Of a DNA stretch of 64,000 nt, positions 41,748 to 50,201 are shown one piece after another (the first letter of the stretch is position 1; the number at the start of each line of letters is the position of its first letter). The translations under genes were made by a program, and so were the position numbers. Under the pieces are notes generated by a model. The model was not told the origin of the DNA and did not search any database. It saw only the letters and a list, made by a program, of their open reading frames with translations. This DNA is from Fredinandcohnia aciditolerans (GTDB taxonomy: Bacteria; Bacillota; Bacilli; Bacillales; Bacillaceae_L): contig QGHH01000011.1 in assembly GCA_003640645.1 (NCBI GenBank), forward strand, positions 88,233-152,232. Direction: 5' to 3'.

Positions 41748-42344
41748 TTGACTAGTGGTAAAACGCTAAATAAAACAAAAACACATCCTTTTACAATTGG
41801 GGATGATCCAGTAGTAAAAGAGTGGTTATTGCTACAAAGTAATCGAAATAAAGCAATAAGAGTAGCAATTAATTTAATGGTTGAACTTTATGGTATGTTT
41901 GATGTGAATGAAGTAATACCAAACAAAAAACCTGCTACTGGTTATCGACCTGAGTTAGATATGAGAGCAAGAGCTGGGCTCTTAGGAAATGCAAATCTAG
42001 CAAATATTCCACAACCCGATAATAATGGCATTAACAATGTCGCTGGTATTGATAGTAGTCAACTACTGTCAATGTTTGAAACATTTATAAAAGAAAAGGG
42101 CAACGATACAATCAACTCAAAAAACATGCAGGCACAACAAATTAACCAAATAGAAGCGAATGATTATGTAACAACTACTCCAACCTCAGATGTTATCGAA
42201 AAAGAAAGTAATGATAACACAAAACTTGAAGAAAAATCAGATGAAGAAGTATTAGATAAAACAGAGCAATACGAAGAATCAGTTGAAGATGAAGATGAAG
42301 ATGTAGATGTAGATATACCTAATTGGCTTGCCAAACTAAAGTAG
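41748..42344 (+). CDS. ParR-like partition adaptor
   Basis: The 198-residue protein starts at TTG behind GGTGGTGAG. The N-terminus (HPFTIGDDPVVKEWLLLQSNRNKAIRVAINLMVELYG) fits the ribbon-helix-helix fold of ParR DNA-binding adaptors. A long acidic, disordered region leads to the terminal PNWLAKLK, like the short C-terminal helix with which ParR grips ParM filaments. It lies 52 bases after the actin gene and ends in a terminator whose stem contains its stop codon. It should bind the array at 39983-40215. Confidence 0.7.
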   Translation: MTSGKTLNKTKTHPFTIGDDPVVKEWLLLQSNRNKAIRVAINLMVELYGMFDVNEVIPNKKPATGYRPELDMRARAGLLGNANLANIPQPDNNGINNVAGIDSSQLLSMFETFIKEKGNDTINSKNMQAQQINQIEANDYVTTTPTSDVIEKESNDNTKLEEKSDEEVLDKTEQYEESVEDEDEDVDVDIPNWLAKLK

Positions 42345-42372
42345 CTTTCCTAACCAGGAAAGCTATTTTTTT
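42342..42372 (+). terminator. intrinsic terminator of the par operon
   Basis: TAGCTTTCC pairs perfectly with GGAAAGCTA and U7 follows. The first three bases are the ParR stop codon. Confidence 0.9.
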
Positions 42373-42411
42373 AGTTTAAAAGTCTTTTAAGGTGGCCATA
42401 CTAATTAAAAA

Positions 42412-42436
42412 ACGTCGGACACGTCGGACGTAGGAC
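42412..42436 (+). repeat. tandem GC-rich 9-bp repeats upstream of gene 42449
   Basis: ACGTCGGAC occurs twice in direct succession (42412-42420, 42421-42429), followed by a partial copy GTAGGAC. The last copy abuts the ribosome site. The GC content is far above the surroundings, so an operator for autoregulation or a partition/replication site is likely. Confidence 0.6.
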
Positions 42437-42448
42437 AGGAGGGGTAGG

Positions 42449-42946
42449 ATGACTACCGAAAAGATTTCTGACCGATTATATCCAGAACAAATCAGAAGAA
42501 TTCAAGAGATAGCATCGGAGCATGACAAGAAAGCAGATGTGTATGAAGCTTTAGTAGCTGCATATGATCTAATCCATTTAAGTGAAGTGAAAATTCTTAA
42601 AAACATGACCGAACCAGTATATAAGTTATTAACTGAGTTAGGTAAGTGTTATGTGGACATTGCTAAACAATGCGAATCAATTATTGAATTAGAAAGGGCT
42701 AAGTACAATACCACAACAAAGCATCTCAATACTAAATTGCTAGAACTGATGGATACGGACAGAACTTCCCAGCAGGTGATTAAAGATAAAGACAAAGAAA
42801 TTTTGGAGCTTAGAAAAGAGGTTAGAAATAAAGATAAAGAGATAAAACGAATGAAAGAGGAAGCAGATTTATTAAATGGACTCAGGAAGGTATTTGGTAA
42901 TCAAATCAATTCAAAACCTGAAAAAAGCAATAAATCAGCAGGATAA
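42449..42946 (+). CDS. coiled-coil protein with RHH-like start, function unknown
   Basis: The 165-residue protein starts at ATG behind ACAGGAGGGGTAGG. The opening YPEQIRRIQEIASEHDKKADVYEALVAAYDL could be a ribbon-helix-helix or short HTH domain. Residues 85-145 form a charged coiled coil (KDKDKEILELRKEVRNKDKEIKRMKEEADLL). The tandem repeats immediately upstream suggest it represses its own promoter. It is a candidate second partition or copy-control factor, followed by its own terminator. Confidence 0.5.
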   Translation: MTTEKISDRLYPEQIRRIQEIASEHDKKADVYEALVAAYDLIHLSEVKILKNMTEPVYKLLTELGKCYVDIAKQCESIIELERAKYNTTTKHLNTKLLELMDTDRTSQQVIKDKDKEILELRKEVRNKDKEIKRMKEEADLLNGLRKVFGNQINSKPEKSNKSAG

Positions 42947-42960
42947 AGACTGACTAAGCA

Positions 42961-42982
42961 GCCTAGTAATAGGCTTTTTTTT
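42961..42982 (+). terminator. intrinsic terminator
   Basis: GCCTA-GTAA-TAGGC followed by U8, 14 bases after the stop at 42946. Confidence 0.85.
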
Positions 42983-43016
42983 ATGTCATTAAAAACATTG
43001 TTTTATTTTCCTATGT

Positions 43017-43979
43017 ATGTCATTTATCAATAAACAAAGGGCTAATTCTTTTCTAACAGGGGATATTAACCATATTCGTAGTGAAGCTCAAAACCAGATG
43101 GAGGTAACACCTATGTATCCCGTTATGCTTTTAGAACAGAGGGATGAACCATTTAATGATGATAAATACGTATTCGAGGTCAAATTTGATGGAATAAGAG
43201 CTATCTATGCTTACACGAATAACAAGGTTGAGTTATTTACAAGGCATGGAACTAATATAACAAAGAGGTTTCCTGAAATAAGCGTAACTCAACATGTTAT
43301 GAAAGAATGTGTTTTGGATGGTGAGTTGATTGTTTATAATCCACAAACCCTAAGAGATGATTTTTCACTTGTTATGAATCGCTTTTCTTTAACTAATGCA
43401 GATAAAATAAAGTTTGCTGTGTTAGAGTATCCTTCGACTTTTGTTGTTTTTGATGTGTTAGAAATAGAGGGAAAGAGCCTAGTAGAAAAGCCTTTATTTC
43501 AAAGAAAGAATATATTAGAGGATTTAGTTGTTAAAAGTGCAAATGTTCAATTTGCTACATCTATTCGTGGAGAAGGAGAAGTACTATTTGAAGCAGTTAA
43601 AGAACAACGTATGGAGGGCATCGTGGCAAAAGCAATTAACTCAAACTATCTTCCTGGCCGTAGATCTTCAAATGGTGAGTGGATAAAAATAATTAATCAT
43701 GTTTTTAGACAAACCTATATTTTTGGGATTCGAAAAGGTGAGTATGGAGTGTACATAGCAAGGGATATTGGTGGTGCCATAAAACCAATAGGTTGTATTG
43801 AGGTAGGGATAAGCCCTAAAGTTAGACTCGAAATTCACAAACGTATACAGGGAACCATCATATCTGAAAGCCCTAATGCATTATACGTTGAACCCAAAGT
43901 AAAGATATTAGTCAAAGCCCGAGAAGAGTTGGAAAATGGAAACTTAAGAATACCACTCTTTGACTCTTTTCTTGATTAA
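43017..43979 (+). CDS. ATP-dependent DNA ligase
   Basis: The 320-residue protein has the nucleotidyltransferase motifs of LigD-type ligases: EVKFDGIRA (KxDG, lysine adenylated), HGTNITKRFPE, CVLDGELIVY, FVVFDVLEIEGKSL, MEGIVAKAI and GEWIKI. A C-terminal OB domain follows. From 43017 there is no ribosome site; ATG 43113 (MYPVMLLEQ) has GATGGAGG eight bases upstream and is where similar ligases begin, so the true product may be 288 residues. It could seal nicks after transfer or Rad52-mediated annealing. Confidence 0.85.
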   Translation: MSFINKQRANSFLTGDINHIRSEAQNQMEVTPMYPVMLLEQRDEPFNDDKYVFEVKFDGIRAIYAYTNNKVELFTRHGTNITKRFPEISVTQHVMKECVLDGELIVYNPQTLRDDFSLVMNRFSLTNADKIKFAVLEYPSTFVVFDVLEIEGKSLVEKPLFQRKNILEDLVVKSANVQFATSIRGEGEVLFEAVKEQRMEGIVAKAINSNYLPGRRSSNGEWIKIINHVFRQTYIFGIRKGEYGVYIARDIGGAIKPIGCIEVGISPKVRLEIHKRIQGTIISESPNALYVEPKVKILVKAREELENGNLRIPLFDSFLD

Positions 43980-44351
43980 ATTATCAGGTGAAAATCTCAT
44001 TTACCTCAGGGTCATTTGTCCAAAAGGATAAATGTCCGTGTGTTCTTGGGAAATTAAAAGAGGTTTAAAAGGGAATGATTTTATATTCATTATATAGTTA
44101 TTATATATAATTTATATACTGATTATATAAGTATTGTATATCATTATAATCCTCATTTTTATTAATTTTAATCCTTATAGTAATTAAGGTGAATCAACAT
44201 AGTTAATTATGGATTAATGATTCGAGTAAGTTTTTCTTGTTATAACAATTTTTGACTAAAAAAGGGGATATTTTTCACTTAAAAAAAAGCTGTTTTTCAG
44301 GGGCTAATTTACACTTTTTCATATACCAAGGTTATTCATCACTATCACTTT

Positions 44352-44381
44352 AAAGGTCTTTCATTCCACTGAAAGACCTTT
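44352..44381. terminator. perfect 12-bp hairpin in the 794-base gap after the ligase
   Basis: AAAGGTCTTTCA pairs with TGAAAGACCTTT around six bases. It is symmetric, so it may act on either strand. The surrounding gap 43980-44650 is AT-rich, with TATATAATTTATATA-like runs and no ORF I can support. Confidence 0.55.
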
Positions 44382-44407
44382 AAGTTTCTCTAAACCTTGC
44401 TAGCACT

Positions 44408-44458
44408 GGTTAATTTCGTTAGTTTTTAACTACCGATTAACCGAGAGTATAGTACTCT
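44408..44458. repeat. nested inverted repeats upstream of transfer operon
   Basis: GGTTAA (44408-44413) pairs with TTAACC (44437-44442), and AGAGTA (44444-44449) with TACTCT (44453-44458) around three bases. Their place in a gap before the Replic_Relax and coupling-protein genes makes this a candidate oriT or operator. Confidence 0.35.
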
Positions 44459-44654
44459 AAATTTAAGTTAAAAGGGAATGAAATCTCTCAATTTTTCCCT
44501 TCTTGAAATTTGCACTTTCTAATTACCAACAAATATACAAATTCTACTTTCTTTTAGAGCCAAAAAACAATATACTAATAACATAAATTACAGAGGAATA
44601 TTCTTTGTAAGCTTTTAGGCAAACTCTTTATTAACTTTTAGCTCAATGCTAATA

Positions 44655-44683
44655 TTGAATTAATTACATATTTACTTTATTAC
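44655..44683 (+). promoter_or_regulatory. promoter of the Replic_Relax/VirD4 operon
   Basis: TTGAAT (44655-44660), 17 bases, TATTAC (44678-44683). The transcript would begin at about 44690, only a few bases before the leader hairpin. Confidence 0.6.
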
Positions 44684-44696
44684 ACATTAAACGGAA

Positions 44697-44757
44697 TCCC
44701 CGGTGTATTACATTGAATGTTCTTAGCGACATTTATGTAATATATCGGGGTTTTTTT
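44697..44757 (+). terminator. 5' leader terminator of the Replic_Relax/VirD4 operon
   Basis: The leader opens AAACGGAATCCCCGG. CCCCG and TATTACAT pair with ATGTAATA and CGGGG, then U7-CGUGGAAGGAGG follows, so the ribosome site starts five bases after the U tract. This is the clearest relative of the secretion-operon leader at 18444. Confidence 0.75.
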
Positions 44758-44773
44758 CGTGGAAGGAGGACAC

Positions 44774-46069
44774 ATGACTATTGCCTACACAGTGAAAGGA
44801 ACTAAAACAAAAAGCGGACAGAGGAAACGTTTGGAACTAAAAAACGATGAAATTGAACTGCTTTTGTATTTAGAGAAGAGTCGATGTTTAAGTTCAAATC
44901 AACTTTATGCAGTTTATACATCTGTTCAAAAGATCAAACTCTCACAAAGAGGATTCTGGTACCGTTTAGCAAAGTATGAAGAGTACAAATTAATACAAAG
45001 CAAAATATATGATATTGGCCCAAATGGTTCCTTTAAGTATTATCGAGTGAATACAAAGGGTATAGTTATGCTTATTGAACTAGGCTATTTGCCCGAAGAT
45101 TACAGCATGGACAATTCAAAAAAAGTGTTTTCTAAATCAAATATTGAACACTATTTGGGTACTCAAGAGGTTGTTGTAAACACTTTAGGTCTGATTCATT
45201 CTGATGGAAATATGGATACATATGCTAGATCAGCTCATTCTTTAAATCCTAGCTATGCACCTATTACTAATGTGACAGATAATAGTGTATTTATAAGGCC
45301 TGATTGGACTGTTAAAGTAAAAAATCATTATTATTGCATTGAATTTGACACAAGTTCTATGGGTTTACCCGCTTTAGTGGATAAAATTCTAAGGTATCGT
45401 GATTTACCATCGCACTATCCAAAAAATGAATACTATGTAGTGTTTTCAATAATTGATTCGTCGTTCAAAACTAAAAAGCAAAAAGATGTAGATAAGATTA
45501 AAAGAGTCTCCAATTTAAAACAGGCTATATTGGAGATGCCTGTTGCAAGCAACTTAGGAATACCAGTTTACGTTTCACTAATGAAAAGAAGTCCTCATGT
45601 AATTCAAAGACAAATTGGAGAACTACCTAGTGCTTATCAAATGGTAAATTCGCTTTTAAGTAAATGGGAATCATTTAAAGGCAATAACATATCAATTACT
45701 CATTTAAATAAAGAATTTCTAGAGCAGTATGAATTACTAACAGGGCAAAGACCTGATTATTTAATTGAGGAAGTGCTGCCTACTAAAAAGAAGATCCGTT
45801 CCGTTTTCTTATTTTTACGTGAAGGGAATGTAGTTGATTGGACTAAAGTTATTCCGTATGCCTTTACCGAAACTCTTAATAAATCTGGAGCTTGGGTTGA
45901 CAGGGTATATTGTTTATACGAATCAAAAGAGGAAATGGAGAGTGACATTAGACCAATGACGCTTGATGAACATGTCTATTTTGGAAACATCGAGGAATGG
46001 AGGGGGCAGAAGAAACCAATCGTATATAAGCCTGTTACTCACTCTAGATTAAAGGAGGTGGAACTATAA
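44774..46069 (+). CDS. Replic_Relax-family protein (plasmid DNA processing)
   Basis: The 431-residue protein is read from ATG 44774 behind GGAAGGAGG. An N-terminal winged helix (about 18-85: LKNDEIELLLYLEKSRCLSSNQLYAVY, FWYRLAKYEEYKLI) is followed by a nuclease-like domain with IRPDWTVKVKNHYYCIEFDTSSMG and LVDKILRYRDL, an arrangement of the replication-relaxation family. Members act as relaxosome or DNA-processing proteins on Gram-positive plasmids. Its stop precedes the coupling protein start with no gap, consistent with delivering DNA to the channel. Confidence 0.7.
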   Translation: MTIAYTVKGTKTKSGQRKRLELKNDEIELLLYLEKSRCLSSNQLYAVYTSVQKIKLSQRGFWYRLAKYEEYKLIQSKIYDIGPNGSFKYYRVNTKGIVMLIELGYLPEDYSMDNSKKVFSKSNIEHYLGTQEVVVNTLGLIHSDGNMDTYARSAHSLNPSYAPITNVTDNSVFIRPDWTVKVKNHYYCIEFDTSSMGLPALVDKILRYRDLPSHYPKNEYYVVFSIIDSSFKTKKQKDVDKIKRVSNLKQAILEMPVASNLGIPVYVSLMKRSPHVIQRQIGELPSAYQMVNSLLSKWESFKGNNISITHLNKEFLEQYELLTGQRPDYLIEEVLPTKKKIRSVFLFLREGNVVDWTKVIPYAFTETLNKSGAWVDRVYCLYESKEEMESDIRPMTLDEHVYFGNIEEWRGQKKPIVYKPVTHSRLKEVEL

Positions 46070-48970
46070 GTGAGTATTCAAATTGACAATCAAGTAAAAA
46101 TCAAACAAAAGGAGAATAAGAAAAAAGAGAAGCAAATTCAGAAAGATTCAGCCTTCCAAAGAGTATTACCTTTATTGATTACACTTGTATTACTAACGCT
46201 TGGTTTATGGTTATGGGTACGAGCCTTTATCAAATTAATTATTTTATACTCAACACACGTAATGTTAGCAGTACCTTCTAATTGGTTTATTGGTGAGCCT
46301 CACAGTAAAGGTTTTATCGAGTTAGGTATTACTGTTTTGGTATTAGGAGGTGCATGGACTATATCAACTAGGGTACAAAGTTTGCAAAAGCCCCGATATC
46401 GTATGAGTATATTCTTTCTTATGATTAGTGGAATAGCCCTTCAATACCTATGGGTTACTACTGCACCTATCCATGAAAAACTTGGGCCGTATTTTCGTTC
46501 CAGGGTAATTGAAATAGCTGATGTAGAAAATATGGTTTATCGAGAGATTTTATTAACGCTTGGTCGAAACATAGACTTTTTTAATAAAATCATACTGTTT
46601 CTCCCGCTAGTCATTGTTGGATACATCATCATATGGTTATGGAAAATACACAATGAGCATCCAGAAAGTACAAAAGCATTTATCTTAAAGTATGAAGCGG
46701 GTTTACCTACATTGAAAAGTTTCTTTGCAAAACAAGAGAAGGAATATACACCAGATATTCCACTAGGGATAAGTGTCAAAACAAAATCTATGGTCGTTCA
46801 AAAGGGTAAGGATAGAACCTTAAACTCAGTGATCATAGGTCCGATAGGCTCAGGGAAAACAAGCGCTCTCCTCTTGCCTATGATTAATGCTGATTTACAT
46901 CATATGACGAAGATGATAAATGACTTTCCTATTATGTACCAAAAAGAAAATTATGAATCCGAAGATGTAGCGGGTAGATATTTAAATGGGATTGTTATTA
47001 TTGAGCCGAGTAATGATTTATGTCAGAAAGCATATCAACTTTGTTTAGCTCATGGGATTCCGGAAGAAGCAATTCTTTATATTGATCCAAACAATGCAAA
47101 TACAAAATCAATAAATCCATTACTAGGCCCAGTAGAAAAAGTTGCAGAGACATTCACAATGGTTATTGATGGTATTGCAGATAGTGTGGAATTCTTCTTC
47201 CAGCAAGCTCAGCGTATTCATCTTAAGCAATACATCTATTTACTGAAATTACACAATCCAGAATTACAACCTACTTTCGATGATTTAATACGAATGTACA
47301 ATGATTCACAGCTCGTACACCATATGCACAAGCAACTCAAAGAACGCATCCCGAAGAATATTGATGAAATTGAGGATAGAGACACACGTAACCATTGGAA
47401 AATTGTTGAAGCCGTTGATAAATGGTTTGATGATTCATTAGGGGTTGAAGAAGAAAGAAGAGGGCCAGCTACTATAAAAGTAAAGTTTATGGACCCTGAT
47501 TCTCCTTATTATGGAGAGGATAAATATTTTGATAAGAAACAAGAACATGTAGTAGGTTTACGTAATATCCTAAATGATATATCTTCCTCACCACTTATTC
47601 GCAGAGTACTGTTTGGTCATTCTGATTTTGATTACGATTTATTTATGAAAATGGGCGGTGTATTATTAGTTAATACCGAAAAGGGTAACTTGGCTCAATT
47701 ATCGGAAACATTAGGTCGATTTATCTTATTATCTATACAGAATGCTGTTTTTAGACGTAAGCCAAATGATTCACCTTATGTATCAATTTATGTAGACGAA
47801 TTTCCTGATTACATCTATTTACCGTTCTCAGGTTTCACTTCACAATCGAGAAAGTATAAAGCAATAGTTCATATTGTTGCTCAAACAGTTGCTCAGTTAT
47901 CGAGACAATATTCGGATGATTTCTTGCAGACTGTTCTCGCAACGTGCAGGCATAAATTCGTATATGGTGACGTAGATGAAAAAACTGCTACTTTGTTCAG
48001 CAAAATGTTTGGTGAAGATGAGAAATATACTGAATCAACATCAGAACAAGAAATTGATGTATTCCAAACAAGCCCATCACGAAGATTAGGATCTCAGTTT
48101 TCAAAAGAAAAAGAAGTGATAATGTCACCTCAAGATATTATCTTCCAGGAGAAGTTTGTTTGTGCAGTTAAACTAGTAAAAGATAATGAGCCTATTAAAG
48201 TACAACAAGTACAAGCTAACTTTGTTCCGAAAGATGAATTTAAACAAGCAAAAGTTGTCGTTGATGAGGACGCTGCGGAATACTGGTTAAGTGCCCGTAG
48301 AGCTATGAAGGAAGGCAGACCATTAGAAGAACAAGAATTACTAAACGCAGAAGAAAGTTCATTAGTACTCGCGGATAAACCAGTTCCTCATGAAATAGCA
48401 TTTCCAGAAACGAAAGATACTAAGCCTAAAGATGAAATTAAGCGAGAAAATGACCGATTAAGAAAGGTAGTATCTACATCCTTAGATATTGAGGAAGCAG
48501 ATAATGGGGATATAACAATTAGTATTCCTAATCCTTACAATGATGCAGAAAACAAAGGAGAGCCATCCCATGTTGTGAGAGATGTAGAATCACCTTCCCA
48601 TGATGATACTTCTAATTCAATAGATTTTGAGGCTAACGAGGTTGTTCCAAGTAAAGTATATGTTGAGGAAAAAGAGCCTAGTGTTGAAGTAGAGCCACCA
48701 GTAGTAAAAGTAGTTCAACCAAATGAGCCTATTTCTCCTCCACAACATACTAAGTCAGAACCTAAACCTACACCAGTGTCTAATGCTAAGCCACCTTTAT
48801 TTGATGATGATTTGATTGACGAAACTCCTGTTGATATGAGCGAAGAAGATATATTTGGAGACAATCGTAGTATTCGTGGTAAAGATGGACGAATTGTAAG
48901 TAAGGCCAATATGAATGTATTTAATGAACTTACTGCTACTCTTGATGATGGAGATGATGATTATGAATAA
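46070..48970 (+). CDS. VirD4/TraG-type coupling protein
   Basis: The 966-residue protein has N-terminal membrane segments (about 32-60, 83-100, 112-130, 172-190), a Walker A GPIGSGKT at 257-264, and VSIYVDEFPDYIYLPFSGFTSQSRKYKAIVHIVAQTVAQL (Walker B and motif 3). A long acidic, Pro-rich tail follows (about 760-966). It pumps DNA and relaxase into the type IV channel. The start is GTG behind AAAGGAGGTGG, directly after the previous stop. The tail is longer than usual and might recruit substrates. Confidence 0.92.
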   Translation: MSIQIDNQVKIKQKENKKKEKQIQKDSAFQRVLPLLITLVLLTLGLWLWVRAFIKLIILYSTHVMLAVPSNWFIGEPHSKGFIELGITVLVLGGAWTISTRVQSLQKPRYRMSIFFLMISGIALQYLWVTTAPIHEKLGPYFRSRVIEIADVENMVYREILLTLGRNIDFFNKIILFLPLVIVGYIIIWLWKIHNEHPESTKAFILKYEAGLPTLKSFFAKQEKEYTPDIPLGISVKTKSMVVQKGKDRTLNSVIIGPIGSGKTSALLLPMINADLHHMTKMINDFPIMYQKENYESEDVAGRYLNGIVIIEPSNDLCQKAYQLCLAHGIPEEAILYIDPNNANTKSINPLLGPVEKVAETFTMVIDGIADSVEFFFQQAQRIHLKQYIYLLKLHNPELQPTFDDLIRMYNDSQLVHHMHKQLKERIPKNIDEIEDRDTRNHWKIVEAVDKWFDDSLGVEEERRGPATIKVKFMDPDSPYYGEDKYFDKKQEHVVGLRNILNDISSSPLIRRVLFGHSDFDYDLFMKMGGVLLVNTEKGNLAQLSETLGRFILLSIQNAVFRRKPNDSPYVSIYVDEFPDYIYLPFSGFTSQSRKYKAIVHIVAQTVAQLSRQYSDDFLQTVLATCRHKFVYGDVDEKTATLFSKMFGEDEKYTESTSEQEIDVFQTSPSRRLGSQFSKEKEVIMSPQDIIFQEKFVCAVKLVKDNEPIKVQQVQANFVPKDEFKQAKVVVDEDAAEYWLSARRAMKEGRPLEEQELLNAEESSLVLADKPVPHEIAFPETKDTKPKDEIKRENDRLRKVVSTSLDIEEADNGDITISIPNPYNDAENKGEPSHVVRDVESPSHDDTSNSIDFEANEVVPSKVYVEEKEPSVEVEPPVVKVVQPNEPISPPQHTKSEPKPTPVSNAKPPLFDDDLIDETPVDMSEEDIFGDNRSIRGKDGRIVSKANMNVFNELTATLDDGDDDYE

Positions 48971-48997
48971 GCTAAATCCCGCTTGATATAGACAGTA

Positions 48998-49065
48998 TTG
49001 ACAAATTATTGGATTATAGGGTATCTTTTAACTATGCATTACTATTAAAATTAAATACTTATAAT
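48998..49065 (+). promoter_or_regulatory. promoter region of the S1-protein operon
   Basis: Two candidates: TTGACA (48998-49003) with TATCTT 18 bases later, and TATAAT (49060-49065) with a poor -35. The second would start RNA right at the leader hairpin, as at 44655. The gap 48971-49274 also holds a Shine-Dalgarno-like AAGGAG at 49153 without a proper start codon, perhaps the relic of a lost first gene. Confidence 0.45.
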
Positions 49066-49075
49066 CTAACGGGAA

Positions 49076-49146
49076 TCCCCCGCTTTTAAAGAGTTTTCAT
49101 ACACATTCATATGTATGAAGTAGCTCTTTTAAAAGCGGGGTTTTTT
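49076..49146 (+). terminator. 5' leader terminator of the S1-protein operon
   Basis: The leader opens AACGGGAATCCCCCG. A near-continuous stem CCCCGCTTTTAAAGAG/CTCTTTTAAAAGCGGGG, with an inner TTCATACA/TGTATGAA, ends in U6-GUGUUUUAAGGAG. It belongs to the same family as the leaders at 18444, 44697 and 51323. Confidence 0.75.
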
Positions 49147-49274
49147 GTGTTTTAAGGAGTTGATCAAGTAAAAGTAAAACGATTTGGCAATGCTCTTTAA
49201 ATTTATATCATAAATATCAATTTACTAGATGTATGAATAATGTCCAATTTAATTTATTAGGAGGAATGTATTGA

Positions 49275-50201
49275 ATGAGTACAGTAGAAGATAGAGTATT
49301 ACAGGAACGTTACCTATATTTAGCAGAAAAACGTCGTAATGGAGAAATTGTTGAAGGTATGGTTCGTTCTGTAGGTGTTCGTAAAATGCCAGTTATGGAT
49401 GAAAAATCAGGGAAAGTACTTACCAAAGAAGTGAATGTTGCAATCTTTGATTTAGGTGGAGGATATATCGGATATTGCCCAATGGAGGAATTTGGAGAAC
49501 ACACCTATAATTCTCTTACTGGATTTGTAGGCTATACGACTGGATTTGTAATTGAACGCCTGCAAGAGCCTACTCCTAATTTAGAAGTTGATGCAGACCG
49601 CCATGTTGCTATTGTATCTGTTAAAAAGGCTAATCGCTTAAAGAGAGAACGATTTTGGGATTTACTAAAGGTGTTAGAAAAGACTGGTGAACTCCAAAAA
49701 GAAACCTTTGAAGGCAGCGTAACAGGGTACAAATTAGAAACTCAAAGAATTTATGTGCTTGTTGAAGGTCAAGAGTGTTTTATGGATAAAAGGGATTGGG
49801 ATCATGACAAAGTACGTAATGTAGCTGATGTGGTTCAGCGTAACATGAAGATTAAAGTAAAAGTTACCCGCTTCAATGAAGAAACAGGACAAGTTCAAGT
49901 TTCTCGAAAACTAGCAAAGGTTGATCCATTTGAAATTCTATTAAAGTATCAGCATGATGACGCAATTGTAGGTCGTGTTACAAATGTTCATCCCGAGTTT
50001 GGTATTTTCGTCCAAGTTGAAGAGGGGGTCAGACTAAAAGCTTCTAAACCTCGTCATATCGAAAGTCCAGATGTAGGGGATATTGTACGTGTAACAATTA
50101 AAGAATTGAACAAAAAAGAACGTAAAGGTCGAGTCGTAATTCATGGATATCCGAATGGGAAGAAAACGAAACAGGATGTAGGTTCATTCCTATATGGATG
50201 A
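49275..50201 (+). CDS. S1-domain RNA-binding protein
   Basis: The 308-residue protein contains two or three S1-like OB modules. The last two are GSVTGYKLETQRIYVLVEGQECFMDKRDWD (about 143-205) and ILLKYQHDDAIVGRVTNVHPEFGIFVQVEEGVRLKASKPRHI (about 222-290). The first (about 22-105) has GMVRSVGVR and GGGYIGYCPMEEF. It resembles ribosomal protein S1-type proteins, expected to bind RNA. It starts at ATG behind TTAGGAGGAATG. A plasmid-borne S1 protein inside a leader-terminator-controlled operon is a candidate antiterminator or RNA chaperone. Confidence 0.75.
   Translation: MSTVEDRVLQERYLYLAEKRRNGEIVEGMVRSVGVRKMPVMDEKSGKVLTKEVNVAIFDLGGGYIGYCPMEEFGEHTYNSLTGFVGYTTGFVIERLQEPTPNLEVDADRHVAIVSVKKANRLKRERFWDLLKVLEKTGELQKETFEGSVTGYKLETQRIYVLVEGQECFMDKRDWDHDKVRNVADVVQRNMKIKVKVTRFNEETGQVQVSRKLAKVDPFEILLKYQHDDAIVGRVTNVHPEFGIFVQVEEGVRLKASKPRHIESPDVGDIVRVTIKELNKKERKGRVVIHGYPNGKKTKQDVGSFLYG

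Noticed and set aside
49081-49146. Palindrome considered as an oriT
   Set aside because: The U6 tract, the promoter just upstream and similarity to three other operon leaders make a leader terminator the better reading.
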